64,000 bases of DNA from Geminocystis sp050753365 (GTDB lineage Bacteria; Cyanobacteriota; Cyanobacteriia; Cyanobacteriales; Cyanobacteriaceae), in contig NZ_JBLZFY010000003.1 in the NCBI RefSeq assembly GCF_050753365.1, forward strand, positions 44,573 through 108,572, in the 5' to 3' direction. Shown one piece after another: positions 1 through 9,306 of the stretch (positions are counted from its first letter, which is position 1; every line of letters starts with the position of its first letter). The translations under genes and the position numbers were made by a program. The notes beneath the pieces were generated by a model that worked only from the letters and a program-made list of their open reading frames with translations, made no database searches and was not told the origin of the DNA.

Positions 1-3000
1 CTCATTGATTGGCAAAACCCAGACAATAACGAATTTCTAGCCATTAACCAATTTACCGTCATTGAAGATAACCACAACCGCCGTCCAGACATTATCCTGT
101 TTATTAATGGCTTACCCTTAGTAGTGATTGAACTAAAAAACCCCGCCGATGCCAAAGCCGATACATATAAAGCCTATAATCAACTCCAAACCTATAAACG
201 AGAAATACCAAGCCTATTTACCTATAACGCCCTGCTAATCATCTCTGATGGTATTACAGCCAAAGCAGGTTCACTCTCCGCCGACTATAACCGCTTCATG
301 GCATGGAAAACTAACACCCCTCACCTATTAGAAGAAACTAATATAACTACCTCCAACTCTTCATCAAGAGACAATTTACCTTCTTCTCATCTCTCTAGCC
401 CAGAAGATCAACTTAAACAAGAAGAAATCGCTAATTTACGAGCAGAAAAGCCCATAATTAATCAACTGGAAGTCTTAACCGAGGGAATGCTTAATAAAGA
501 TACTCTTTTAGACATAATCCGTCACTTTACCGTCTTTGAAGCCACCCAAACCCAAGATCCCAAAACCGATATAGTCACCATCAAAAAAACTAAGAAAATC
601 GCCGCCTACCATCAATATTACGCCGTTAATAAAGCTCTTAAAAGTATTGTTAGAGCATCAGGCGTTACTAATCATGAGCAAAATAAAATTATTAGCTTTC
701 CTAGTCAAAAGCAACCCCTTTCTTATCACAAGAAAACCCATTCCTCAAAATCCCTTGCCAAAGTAGCAGAAACTAAATCTAGTTATCAGATTACACCTCT
801 CAAAAATCAACAACAGGGAGATCGCAGGGGGGGAGTAATTTGGCATACTCAAGGAAGCGGAAAATCCCTGTCAATGGTATTTCTAGCAGGTAAATTAGTC
901 CTCAGTGACACCCTCAACAATCCTACCGTACTCATTCTTACAGACCGTAATGATTTAGACGACCAACTATTTGACACCTTCGCCAGTTGCCGTCAACTCC
1001 TACGACAAAGCCCCCAACAAGCAGAAAATCGCCCCAAAGTGCAGGAACTATTACAAGTAGCCTCTGGAGGAATTATCTTTTCCACCATTCAAAAATTCGC
1101 CCCTACCGACGGTGAAAGCCTTTATCCTCAACTGTCAGACCGCAATAATATCATCGTCTTAGCTGATGAAGCCCACCGTAGCCAATACGGCTTCAAAGCT
1201 AAACAAGTGGACATCAAAGATAAAAAAGGCAAAGTAATCGGTAAACAAACCAAATATGGCTTCGCCCGTTATATCCGAGATGCCTTACCCAATGCCACCT
1301 TTGTGGGCTTTACAGGTACACCCATTGAACAAACAGACAAGAATACTAAGGAAGTTTTCGGCAACTATATTGATATTTATGACATAGCCCAAGCCGTCAA
1401 AGATGGTGCTACCGTCCCCATTTACTACGAAAGTAGGCTAGTCAGTTTAGAATTGGATGAATTAGGCAGACAACTGCTAGAAGAATTAGAGGATGATTTA
1501 CGCTTTGAAGACTTAAGCAGTACCCAACAAGCCAAAGCCAAAGGTACTCAATTAGAAGCCTTGGTGGGAGCGACAAAAAGATTAAGATCGATCGCCCAAG
1601 ACATCGTTAACCACTTTCAACAAAGACAAAAGGCGAACCGAGGTAAAGCCATGATAGTCACCATGAGTCGCCGTATTGCCGTTAATCTTTACGAGGAAAT
1701 AATCAAACTACTTCCTGATTGGCATAACGAAGAACTAACGAAAGGTAAGATTAAAGTAGTAATGACGGCTAACGCCTCCGATGAGGAAAATTTAGTCAAA
1801 CATCACACCACCAAAAAAGACCGTCAAATCCTCGCCCAACGGCTCAAAGATGCCGAAGATGACCTAGAAATGGTCATTGTCTGCGATATGTGGTTAACGG
1901 GATTTGATGCCCCCTGTCTCCATACCATGTACATTGATAAACCCCTCAAAGCCCATAATCTCATGCAGGGGATCGCCCGTATCAACCGTGTTTATTTTGA
2001 GAAACAGGGGGGGTTAGTAGTGGACTACTTAGGATTAGCCAGTGAACTGAAAAAAGCCCTCAGTTTTTACGCTGAAAGTGGCGGTAAAGGACAACCTACT
2101 TTAGATCAGGAGGTGGCTTTAGGCTTACTCCTGTCAAAATTAGAAATAGTGCAACAAATACTCCACGACTTTGACTATGAATGCTATTTTACGGCGGATA
2201 CTAGGGAAAAACTGAATATCCTCACCAGAGCCACCAATTATGTTTGTAGCCCTGATATTAAGGAAAGATTCATGAGGGAAGTAACGGCACTATCCAAAGC
2301 CTATTCCTTAGCAGTACCCCATCCCGAAGCATTAGCAAAAGCCGAATTAATCTCCTTCTTCCAAGCCATCCAAGCCAGTATATATAAACTAGAACCCCAA
2401 GACAACCGCTTAACTAATCATGAAATTGAAACCGCCATTCGTCAGGTAGTGGATCAGGCGTTGGTATCAGATACCGTCATTAACATACTAGACCAAGCAG
2501 GGATAAAAGATCCTGATATTTCCATCCTCTCCGATGAATTTATCGCCGAAGTGCGGGGTATGGAACACAAAAACCTTGCGGTAGAATTACTAGAAAAACT
2601 CCTCAAAGACGAAATCCGTAACCGTCGCCGAGTTAACCTAGTCCAAAGTCGGAAACTAACGGAAATGTTAGAGGATGCCCTCCGCCGTTATCATAACCAC
2701 GTCATTACCGTTAGGGATGTCATAGAAGAATTACTCAATATCTCCCAAGATGTCACCCAAGCCGATAAAAGGGGAGAGGAATTAGGCTTAGAACCCTATG
2801 AGTTAGCCTTTTATGATGCCCTAGCCCAAAATCAAAGTGCAGTGGAGGTAATGGGAGTAAATGAACTTAAAGCCCTGGCGATCGCGCTCACGGATAAAAT
2901 CAAGAAAAATGCGTCCATTGACTGGAACTTAAAAGAAAGCGTCAGGGCGAGGATGAAAGTAATGGTGAAAAGATTATTGAGACAATATGGCTACCCTCCC

Positions 3001-3075
3001 GACATGGAAAAACTAGCCACAGAATTAGTCCTAGAACAAGCCCAAGTCTTTACAGAAGCGCAAGTCAAGGGATGA
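1..3075 (+). CDS. hsdR: Type I restriction enzyme R (HsdR) subunit, 5' end outside window
   Basis: The frame is open from base 1, so the gene starts upstream; 1024 residues are visible of a family usually slightly over 1000, so only a short N-terminus is missing. HsdR is the motor and nuclease subunit of type I restriction complexes. The PD-(D/E)xK nuclease site is seen as RPDI (about nt 82-93) followed by IELK (nt 127-138), with a QTYK element after it. The SF2 translocase follows: Walker A HTQGSGKS (about nt 844), DEAH box ADEAHRSQ (about 1163), TGTPIE (about 1312) and QGIARINR (about 1966). No hsdM or hsdS is in the window; they would have to lie upstream or elsewhere. The coding frame is intact, so the subunit looks functional. 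Confidence 0.95.
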   Translation, partial: LIDWQNPDNNEFLAINQFTVIEDNHNRRPDIILFINGLPLVVIELKNPADAKADTYKAYNQLQTYKREIPSLFTYNALLIISDGITAKAGSLSADYNRFMAWKTNTPHLLEETNITTSNSSSRDNLPSSHLSSPEDQLKQEEIANLRAEKPIINQLEVLTEGMLNKDTLLDIIRHFTVFEATQTQDPKTDIVTIKKTKKIAAYHQYYAVNKALKSIVRASGVTNHEQNKIISFPSQKQPLSYHKKTHSSKSLAKVAETKSSYQITPLKNQQQGDRRGGVIWHTQGSGKSLSMVFLAGKLVLSDTLNNPTVLILTDRNDLDDQLFDTFASCRQLLRQSPQQAENRPKVQELLQVASGGIIFSTIQKFAPTDGESLYPQLSDRNNIIVLADEAHRSQYGFKAKQVDIKDKKGKVIGKQTKYGFARYIRDALPNATFVGFTGTPIEQTDKNTKEVFGNYIDIYDIAQAVKDGATVPIYYESRLVSLELDELGRQLLEELEDDLRFEDLSSTQQAKAKGTQLEALVGATKRLRSIAQDIVNHFQQRQKANRGKAMIVTMSRRIAVNLYEEIIKLLPDWHNEELTKGKIKVVMTANASDEENLVKHHTTKKDRQILAQRLKDAEDDLEMVIVCDMWLTGFDAPCLHTMYIDKPLKAHNLMQGIARINRVYFEKQGGLVVDYLGLASELKKALSFYAESGGKGQPTLDQEVALGLLLSKLEIVQQILHDFDYECYFTADTREKLNILTRATNYVCSPDIKERFMREVTALSKAYSLAVPHPEALAKAELISFFQAIQASIYKLEPQDNRLTNHEIETAIRQVVDQALVSDTVINILDQAGIKDPDISILSDEFIAEVRGMEHKNLAVELLEKLLKDEIRNRRRVNLVQSRKLTEMLEDALRRYHNHVITVRDVIEELLNISQDVTQADKRGEELGLEPYELAFYDALAQNQSAVEVMGVNELKALAIALTDKIKKNASIDWNLKESVRARMKVMVKRLLRQYGYPPDMEKLATELVLEQAQVFTEAQVKG

Positions 3076-3115
3076 TAGGGGTCGATCGATTACTTATACT
3101 TTACTTTTAGTTTTA

Positions 3116-3643
3116 TTGTACCTCGTTACACGAACCCTATGTTTCCGCCTAATAATTATGGCGGCTCGTACTCCTTTGGAACAAATGGTGATTAAGTTAC
3201 TCTATTTTTTGGGTTTAAGGGTTTCGGAAATGTTGGATTTGAAGTGGTCTCATTTTCAGCCTGTGGAGGGGGGTTATTCTGTAGAGGTGATTGGTAAGGG
3301 GATGAAGCGTCGCATTTTGTTTCTTAATCTTTCTCTCTGGGAACAGCTTCAGTCTTTACCTCGTATGGAGGGGGCTGATTTTGTTTTTATTACCAGTAAG
3401 TGACATTAATATGACCGACATACTATCCATCGTGTTATCAAGGGGGTTGTCCATCGGGCTGGGGTTAATCCCCAAATTTCGGCTCACTGGTTACGTCATG
3501 CCCATGCAAGTCATAGTCTTAAACATGGAGCTTCGATCGAGCTGTTAATGAAGTCTTTGGGTCATTCTTCTTTGGATTTGACTTCTCGTTATCTCCATAT
3601 TGATGCTAATCAATGTACCAGCAAATTTCTCAATATGGATTAA
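3116..3643 (+). pseudogene. Tyrosine recombinase (phage integrase family) remnant
   Basis: One frame carries the catalytic half of a XerC/D-like tyrosine recombinase, interrupted by in-frame TGA (3401-3403) and TAA (3407-3409). Before the stops lies the first catalytic Arg region, LGLRVSEMLDLKW, and a beta-sheet lysine region (GKGMKRR). After them lies the HxxR box, AHWLRHAHASH, then LGHSSLDLTSRYLH with the nucleophile Tyr, ending at TAA 3641-3643. The N-terminal core-binding domain is missing and no sensible start codon is seen. It sits directly behind hsdR, a common location for recombinases that invert or shuffle specificity genes, but in this state it cannot be active. The part 3116-3403 would encode only a 95-residue fragment. 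Confidence 0.85.
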
Positions 3644-3728
3644 TTCTGTTTCTGGAGACTAGAGGCTAATATTGTAGGTGTATTCCGTATTGCTCCTGAT
3701 GTGAGCAATTAGTTCGAGGATAAAAATT

Positions 3729-5108
3729 ATGTCAAGGTATATAAAGTTATTCAAAATAGGTATTTGGATTTATTTACTTGGGGTTTTAAATCCCATTACT
3801 ATTTTCACTCCAACAATAGTTAGGGCACAAAATGAATTATTGCTTAGTCAGGTTTCAAGCAATCAAGCAAAACAAAAGGCACTAGCACATCTTGAGAAAG
3901 CTCACGAATTAGTTCAGTTTATGTCAAACCCAGATGATCAATGCAACGTCCTAATATATATTGCCCCTATGTATGTAGAAGCTGGAGAACGATATCAAGC
4001 TAATCAAGTGTTAGCACAAGCCCGAACAATTACTAATGATATTTCTGATCCTAGGGAGCAATCTTCAGCATTGGCATATATTGCCCGTGTCTATATAGAG
4101 AAAGGAGATTATGATCAAGCTAATCAAGTCCTAGCACAAGCCAGAACAATTACTAATGATATTTCTGATACCGATCACCAATCCTTCGTATTGGAATATA
4201 TTGCCCGTATCTATGTAGAGAAAGGAGATTATGATCAAGCTAATCAAGTCCTAGCACAAGCCCAAACAATTGCTAATGATTTTTCTACAGGATCTGGCGA
4301 ATTACTGAATATTATCACCCATGTCGATGCACAGATAAAAAACTATGACTTAGCCCAAACCATTACTAATAGTGATCCTGACCCTTTTTTGCAATTTTTT
4401 GTATTACCATATATAGCCCCCGTCTATGCACATACAAAAAACTATGACTTAGCCCAAACCATTACTAATAGTATTTCTGATCTTTTTTGGCAATCCTTAG
4501 TATTGGCATCTATTGCCCGTGTCTATGTAGAGAAAGGAGATTATGATCAAGCCAATCAAGTCCTAGTACAAGCCCGAACCATTGCTAATCGTATTTCTGA
4601 TCCTGATAACCAATCTTATTTCCAATCCTCCACATTGACACATATTGCCCGTGTCTATGTAGAGAAAGGAGATCATGATCAAGCCAGTCAAGTCCTAGTA
4701 CAAGCCCGAACCATTGCTAATCGTATTTCTGATCCTGATAACCAATCCTCCACATTGGCACATATTGCCCGTGTCTATGTGGAGAAAGGAGATCATGATC
4801 AAGCCAATCAAGTCCTAGCACAAGCCCGAACCATTGCTAATGATATTTCTGATCCTGATAACCAATCCTCCACATTGGCACATATTGCCCGTGTCTATGT
4901 GGAGAAAGGAGATCATGGTCAAGCCAATCAAGTCCTAGCACAAGCCCGAACCATTGCTAATGATATTTCTGATCCTGATAACCAATCCTCCACATTGGCA
5001 CATATTGCCCGTGTCTATGTGGAGAAAGGAGATCATGGTCAAGCCAATCAAGTCCTAGCACAAGCCCGAACCATTGCTAATAGTATTTCTGAACCGATTA
5101 AAAGTTAA
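3729..5108 (+). CDS. Secreted TPR-like tandem-repeat protein
   Basis: A 459-residue protein of unknown function with an N-terminal signal peptide (hydrophobic stretch residues 11-30, likely cleavage near VRAQ). The rest is a string of about ten helical repeats of 40 residues with the pattern QANQVLAQARTIANDISDP then LAHIARVYVEKGDHD, which resembles tetratricopeptide solenoids, so a protein-binding role outside the cytoplasm is likely. Repeats in the middle (about residues 190-255) are shortened to about 33 residues and begin with NYDLAQTITNS. The last repeats are almost identical at DNA level, a sign of recent unit duplication. The gene stands alone between the recombinase remnant and the HicA remnant. 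Confidence 0.75.
   Translation: MSRYIKLFKIGIWIYLLGVLNPITIFTPTIVRAQNELLLSQVSSNQAKQKALAHLEKAHELVQFMSNPDDQCNVLIYIAPMYVEAGERYQANQVLAQARTITNDISDPREQSSALAYIARVYIEKGDYDQANQVLAQARTITNDISDTDHQSFVLEYIARIYVEKGDYDQANQVLAQAQTIANDFSTGSGELLNIITHVDAQIKNYDLAQTITNSDPDPFLQFFVLPYIAPVYAHTKNYDLAQTITNSISDLFWQSLVLASIARVYVEKGDYDQANQVLVQARTIANRISDPDNQSYFQSSTLTHIARVYVEKGDHDQASQVLVQARTIANRISDPDNQSSTLAHIARVYVEKGDHDQANQVLAQARTIANDISDPDNQSSTLAHIARVYVEKGDHGQANQVLAQARTIANDISDPDNQSSTLAHIARVYVEKGDHGQANQVLAQARTIANSISEPIKS
4741..5100 (+). repeat. Three near-identical 120-bp tandem units in the repeat protein gene
   Basis: Blocks 4741-4860, 4861-4980 and 4981-5100 match almost base for base, each encoding one 40-residue unit. 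The block before them (about 4621-4740) is similar but more diverged. The number of units is therefore likely to vary by slippage or recombination without breaking the frame. Confidence 0.9.
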
Positions 5109-5310
5109 AACAAATCAAAACCCAATACTAAAAAAAGAAGACAAAATGGATAGATTTAATCTGCCTATTCATTCTCAATTAAGATGAAGTTATTGACAAT
5201 AAAACTTTAATCAGGACAAAGTTCTGTATTTATTAAACAGAACAAAACAAAACTCAGTATTTTTACTTGATAAGTTAGGAGATTTGTTTATATTTTTCTT
5301 ATAATACTAG

Positions 5311-5457
5311 ATGACGTGCGGAATGTGGGTTTTAGTAAGACAAAGTGGAAGTCACAAAATTTATAAAAATCCAGAAGGTAAAAGAGTTACCATTCCTTAT
5401 CACGGTACAGAAATTCTGAAGATTAAAACTCTGAAAAATATGGCTCTTCTACAGTAG
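5311..5457 (+). pseudogene. HicA-type toxin remnant
   Basis: A 48-codon frame reads WVLVRQSGSHKIYKNPEGK, then RVTIPYHGTEI and KIKTLK. This is the core of the HicA mRNA-interferase fold, including the catalytic His in GSHK. The usual N-terminal helix is lost (only a few codons precede it), and the usual C-terminus (a Leu-Ile-Leu-Lys-Gln-Ala-type helix) is replaced by MALLQ, which is encoded by the end of an inverted-repeat element starting at 5442. No hicB antitoxin frame is seen next to it. It is best read as a dead toxin-antitoxin locus interrupted by a small mobile element. Confidence 0.7.
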
Positions 5458-5625
5458 TTATGATATTTTAGTAGTAAATAATCATTAAAAGTGTTGATAT
5501 ATAATAAGTTTAAAATTTTAAAAATGCAGATGTTATAAATTTACAGTTTTAATTTAACCTAACACCTGCCTCCTGATGTCTGACACCCTTTTCGATTAAT
5601 TTATCATATTCAAAGTAGAAGAGCC
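5442..5625. mobile_element. Short inverted-repeat element (MITE-like), family GGCTCTTCTAC
   Basis: The left end GGCTCTTCTACAGTAGTTAT begins at 5442, and its imperfect inverted copy ends at 5625 (ATAT TCAAAGTAGAAGAGCC). The enclosed 184 bp are AT-rich and code for nothing recognisable. Single ends of the same family recur at 6931, 27691 and, inverted, 62171-62191. The size, lack of coding capacity and terminal inverted repeats fit a MITE, presumably mobilised by a transposase outside the window. Confidence 0.65.
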
Positions 5626-5632
5626 TACAATT

Positions 5633-6043
5633 TTAGAAGGAGGTATTTTTGCCTTGAGCATCGACAAATTGAAAAATTTTAATAGATTCTTCATCGGGAG
5701 GAGTAATTTTTTTTGGCGAAGAAGAAACTTTACTTTCTTGATTTTTTTCGGAAGATTGTTCTAAATTTGCAGTGACATTACTTTCTTTTTTAATCGGTAA
5801 TTTTGGTTGACTATCTGCTGTAAAAATCTTGGCTAATTCTATTTGTAAAGAATCGATTAATTCAGGCTCAGAATCTAAAATTTTCCTAACTTCTTGGGCA
5901 TCAGAAAGAAAGCCTTGAATCTTTTGTTTTTTTGCCAATAAATTTTTTTTGCGTTCGAGTAATTCTTGTTGTTTTACCTGTAAAGTCTTGATCTGATTTG
6001 ATAAATCTTGATCTAATTTAGAAAAAACATTTGTATATCCCAT
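5633..6043 (-). CDS. Coiled-coil protein of unknown function
   Basis: A protein of about 136 residues. The first 60 residues are a heptad-rich, Gln/Lys/Glu-rich coiled coil (DQDLSNQIKTLQVKQQELLE and on). Residues about 85-120 are low-complexity and Ser/Glu/Lys-rich, and the end is short and conserved-looking (IKIFQFVDAQGK). ATG at 6043 is preferred: AGGA lies about 10 bases upstream. A TTG two codons earlier (6049) is possible. The stop codon lies only 8 bp from the inverted-repeat element at 5442-5625, and the C-terminal tail may have been altered by it. I do not recognise the family. Confidence 0.6.
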   Translation of the reverse strand: MGYTNVFSKLDQDLSNQIKTLQVKQQELLERKKNLLAKKQKIQGFLSDAQEVRKILDSEPELIDSLQIELAKIFTADSQPKLPIKKESNVTANLEQSSEKNQESKVSSSPKKITPPDEESIKIFQFVDAQGKNTSF

Positions 6044-6461
6044 AATCAATTTATCCTTTTTTGTTTTAATGATAGTTTATAGTAATGCGTTGAGAAAATT
6101 AAAAATTGATAATGATAAAGAGGAATTAATCTCTTTGTATATTATAAAAAATACTTGCTACCGATAAAAATGCTAAATCAGTGACAAAATTTGACATTCT
6201 TCCCGAAGGAAGGATTCAAGCCAAACATTAATACAATACAGTAAGTATATACCAATCAATTTTATTACTCGTGAGATATTATGACATTTTTTTACTCAGA
6301 TTCTCGATGTTGAAAGAATCGATCGAAATCAGGGTAAAATTGAATAAAAATTAATCTAGTCTTAAATCTCAAGGAAAACAAAAAATGTATTTTATTATAC
6401 AAACTTCTGATTAGGACATATCTATAGATTGATAATTACTGCAATATATTTTATATATCTC
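6044..6461. other. Spacer with one small hairpin
   Basis: About 420 bp without a convincing gene. The only structure noted is the CTTCC-CGAA-GGAAG hairpin at 6199-6212 inside TGACATTCTTCCCGAAGGAA, a tetraloop hairpin of the kind found at ends of IS200/IS605-type elements in cyanobacteria. No transposase or TnpB is near, so it could be a solo end or chance. Confidence 0.35.
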
Positions 6462-6923
6462 ATGTATTCATCCGAATTAATAAATCCAGAAGAATCAATA
6501 ATCTTATTGGTAGATGACTTAAAACAAAATTTAAAATTATTAACATTTATTTTAGAGGCTGAAAATTATCAAACTAGCTTTGCTTTAAGTGGAAAAGATG
6601 CTTTAGAAAGATTAAATGTACTTACCCCAGATTTAATTTTATTAGATTTAATGATGCCTGATATGAATGGTTTAGAAGTCTGTGAAAAAATTAAGTCAAA
6701 TTCTGAATATAAAGACATTCCTATCATTTTTTTAACTGCCAGTCAAGAAGAACATCATTTAGTAGAAGCCTATAAATTAGGAGCGGCTGATTACGTTACA
6801 AAACCTTTTAAAAAACCAGAATTATTGATGAGAATAGCATCACAATTAATCATAAAAAATCAAGCTAAATATATTATGCAATTATTAGAAGAAATTAAAC
6901 ATTTGAGGGCTATTAAAAATTAA
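6462..6923 (+). CDS. Stand-alone response regulator receiver protein
   Basis: A single REC domain of about 120 residues plus a short helical tail. Phosphoacceptor pocket: acidic pair in LLVDD, phosphorylatable Asp in LILLDLMMPDMNG, Thr in IIFLTAS, Lys in DYVTKPF. ATG 6462 (MYSSELINP) is chosen; the upstream TTG at 6429 would add a hydrophobic leader (ITAIYFIYL) unlike any receiver. No output domain is present, so it probably works in a phosphorelay or by protein contact (CheY-like). No kinase adjoins it; the hybrid kinase at 50.5 kb is far away. Confidence 0.9.
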   Translation: MYSSELINPEESIILLVDDLKQNLKLLTFILEAENYQTSFALSGKDALERLNVLTPDLILLDLMMPDMNGLEVCEKIKSNSEYKDIPIIFLTASQEEHHLVEAYKLGAADYVTKPFKKPELLMRIASQLIIKNQAKYIMQLLEEIKHLRAIKN

Positions 6924-6930
6924 TTTATTT

Positions 6931-6956
6931 GGCTCTTTTACAGTAGTTATGCCAAA
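6931..6956 (+). repeat. Solo end of the GGCTCTT(C/T)TACAGTAGTTATG repeat
   Basis: GGCTCTTTTACAGTAGTTAT followed by GCCAAATTA, 7 bp behind the receiver gene stop codon. The same extended sequence, including GCCAAATTA, occurs at 27691-27720. No matching inverted end is seen nearby. Confidence 0.7.
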
Positions 6957-6976
6957 TTAATAAAAAATAGCAGACT

Positions 6977-7615
6977 CTAATTAAATACATCTTTTAAAGC
7001 TGTACGAGCCGCTAAGTTACCTCTTGTGGTAGCTAAAATATCAGCTTCTCTTTGCAGTCTTTCACCAGTGTCTTGCATTTCTAATAAGGATTGTTGTTCG
7101 ATCGCAACTCCATAAAGGTTACTAGCTACCCAAAAAGACAATTCTCTTGGTAAAGTAGGCACGTTTTGGGGTAATTCAATTTTTTGTTCTGTCAATTTAG
7201 CAGATAATTTAACCACATCATGGAGTAAAGTGGTTACTTCCTTCGCTTTTTCTCGTAAATTGTATTGGGGAGTGTTGTCTTCAAACCATTCTACTAACCC
7301 CACTCGATAGGGTTTTTCTCTCACATATTCTAATAGCCTGAATCTCTGTTGTCCTAATGTTAGCACTTTCATTCGATCGTCGGGTAATCTTTCAAAATGG
7401 ATGATTTCCGCACAACAACCCACTTTCGCTATTTCTCCATTGGTAGGATCGATCATTAGTACTCCAAAACGTCGATCGTACTCTAGTATAGTATTCATCA
7501 TCATGCGATAACGAAATTCAAAGATATGCAAAGGTAAAGGACGCCCAGGAAACAAAACTACTTCAGGGAGGGGAAACAGGGGTAATTCTCTAACTGCGAT
7601 GGAAGAAGATGCCAT
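6977..7615 (-). CDS. LON-domain (Lon protease substrate-binding-like) protein
   Basis: About 212 residues, consisting of the Lon N-terminal (LAN/LON) beta domain followed by helices, with no AAA+ or protease part. The typical opening is ELPLFPLPEVVLFPGRPLPL, then HIFEFRYR and LPDDRMKVLTLGQQRFRLL. Such stand-alone LON proteins are conserved in cyanobacteria; their exact role is unknown, but substrate recognition in protein quality control is assumed from the domain. ATG 7615 (MASSSIAV) is preferred to the GTG at 7639, because homologues begin at this point (from memory of the family). Monocistronic, with free spacers on both sides. Confidence 0.85.
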   Translation of the reverse strand: MASSSIAVRELPLFPLPEVVLFPGRPLPLHIFEFRYRMMMNTILEYDRRFGVLMIDPTNGEIAKVGCCAEIIHFERLPDDRMKVLTLGQQRFRLLEYVREKPYRVGLVEWFEDNTPQYNLREKAKEVTTLLHDVVKLSAKLTEQKIELPQNVPTLPRELSFWVASNLYGVAIEQQSLLEMQDTGERLQREADILATTRGNLAARTALKDVFN

Positions 7616-7841
7616 GATTTTTCGCTCTAAATTATGCACTTTTTTCGGGTATCATATCACATTTAGCTCAATGTCGAAACTTTCTGAGTTTACAGCATAA
7701 GATTTATATAATATTATATATATAGTTTAACTATTGTCTTTACTGTAGCAATCCTCAATTATTTGTTAAAAATTAGATGTTATTATATAGTGACAAAATT
7801 CTTAGAATAGTTTTCTGTATTTAGACATAAAGCTATCAACA

Positions 7842-8840
7842 CTAAATTTTCTCTATCAGATTTTGATTATAAATAGTTTTACTATTTTTCTTTTTATGTA
7901 ACGGTAATTCTAGTAATAAAAGTAAATCTGAATATTTATCATCTGGTAGAGGTATTTTTGTTATTATACTGTAATAGCAATCGAAATCGCAATTTTTTTT
8001 CAAATCTTGATTAATACGTTTAACAATCATTTTTTGAATCCATAATGCACCATTATTATCCGTATTGGGTAATAAAATAATTAATTGATTATCATGATAA
8101 GTAGCACCTAAATCTGTAGGACGTTTTAATTGTTCTTGAATAATAAGAGAAATTTTTTTATTAATCTCATTTGATAAATTATCTGAATTATTTATCTCAA
8201 TTAAAATTAGGGATAAGGGTTGTTTTTCTCTTGCCAATCTTCTCAATTCATAATCTAAACAATCAATGAAAGTTTGGTATTTAGCTAATCCAGTAACTTC
8301 ATCTAAAATTTCACAACTATTTAATTCTTCTTGTAAAGATACTAATTTTTTATACAGAATATTTCTTTCGATGCCAATCATTAATTGATTGACAAAATCT
8401 TCTATATCTTTGATTTCTTCTTCTGTCCATGCCCTCATATAATTATAATCATAAATAAATAAAATTCCCCATATTTTAATATTTGTGATATTTTTAATTT
8501 CTGGTGTTTTGATAATTAAAGGAAATGCTAATTCTGCTCTTTTTAAAGGTGTTGTATCATCATTAAATGTTAGTTTATCTTGATGAGTATAATAACCATT
8601 TTTTAATTCATTCAAATAATCAACTACGGGTTTATAAATCTCGTAATTATCTCGATCGTACTGAGATAAAGAACCAAAAATATTACCTTGAAAATCAATA
8701 ATATTTTCTTGTTCTCCTTGAGAATTGAGTTGAGAAATAAAAACTTGTTCACATTTTAAATAGTTTTTAATATAGGTTAAAATTTGTGGGAAAAATACTT
8801 CATAATTAACAGATAAAAAAAACGAATCGAGAATATTCAT
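7842..8840 (-). CDS. GAF-like plus degenerate GGDEF protein
   Basis: 332 residues. Residues 1-165 look like a GAF sensor domain (ILTYIKNYLKCEQVFISQL; IWGILFIYDY; AWTEEEIKDIEDFVNQLM). Residues about 178-320 align with a GGDEF domain: DEVTGLAKYQTFIDCLDYEL matches the DxLTGLxNR region and PLSLILIEINN the metal-binding strand. The signature GGDEF loop, however, reads YHDNQLIILLP, so catalysis is not expected. It may bind nucleotide or act as a dimerising regulator. No EAL or HD-GYP domain. AT-rich, single gene. Confidence 0.7.
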   Translation of the reverse strand: MNILDSFFLSVNYEVFFPQILTYIKNYLKCEQVFISQLNSQGEQENIIDFQGNIFGSLSQYDRDNYEIYKPVVDYLNELKNGYYTHQDKLTFNDDTTPLKRAELAFPLIIKTPEIKNITNIKIWGILFIYDYNYMRAWTEEEIKDIEDFVNQLMIGIERNILYKKLVSLQEELNSCEILDEVTGLAKYQTFIDCLDYELRRLAREKQPLSLILIEINNSDNLSNEINKKISLIIQEQLKRPTDLGATYHDNQLIILLPNTDNNGALWIQKMIVKRINQDLKKNCDFDCYYSIITKIPLPDDKYSDLLLLLELPLHKKKNSKTIYNQNLIEKI

Positions 8841-8925
8841 AAAAAATTAATGGGCTTAAAAATGGCTTACCTCAGATTCTGCATTATAAATCAAATTCTT
8901 TCAAAAGTTAAGCATCTTATTACAT

Positions 8926-8950
8926 ACAGGCAAGATGCTTGTTTTACGGT
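8926..8950 (-). repeat. Copy of the ACAGGCATCTTGCCTGT palindromic repeat
   Basis: ACAGGCAAGATGCTTGTTTTACGGT. Read on the minus strand it is ACCGTAAAACAAGCATCTTGCCTGT, matching the copies at 23017-23040 and 32096-32120. The core is a palindrome able to form a 7-bp hairpin (ACAGGCA/TGCCTGT). Confidence 0.75.
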
Positions 8951-9000
8951 AGCGAAATCATCAATTCACGTTTAATTTTGATCCTCCCCGAACAAATGAT

Positions 9001-9132
9001 CTAATATTCTTTTATTCTCTGTTTGTAATCCTTTTGTTCAATTAACGATCGAATATCACCTTGATTGTTAACTGCTACTTTAGCACAAGTTTCTAAAAGT
9101 ATCTCGACTTGTTTTAATCTTTGTTCTGACAT
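9001..9132 (-). CDS. Possible 43-residue protein (MSEQRLKQVEILLE...)
   Basis: A short frame from ATG 9132 to TAG 9001 reads MSEQRLKQVEILLETCAKVA then NNQGDIRSLIEQ. It resembles the start of small cyanobacterial coiled-coil proteins that begin M-x-E-Q-R-x-x-x-I-E-x-L-L. It may be a truncated remnant rather than a living gene: no clear ribosome-binding site is seen and the downstream part of such proteins is missing. Confidence 0.35.
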   Translation of the reverse strand: MSEQRLKQVEILLETCAKVAVNNQGDIRSLIEQKDYKQRIKEY

Positions 9133-9306
9133 ATTATTTTATTAGGTAAGTTGGTATAGGATAGTTTGCGCTATCCTTACCTTGTAATTTTAACTAAACT
9201 TACCCATTTGTATCAAAACGGATTCGTAGATTCCTTCGTATTCTCTTGTTATTATTGGGGAAATTTAAACTATAAACAACAAAATACTAAAAAAAGTCAG
9301 TAATCA

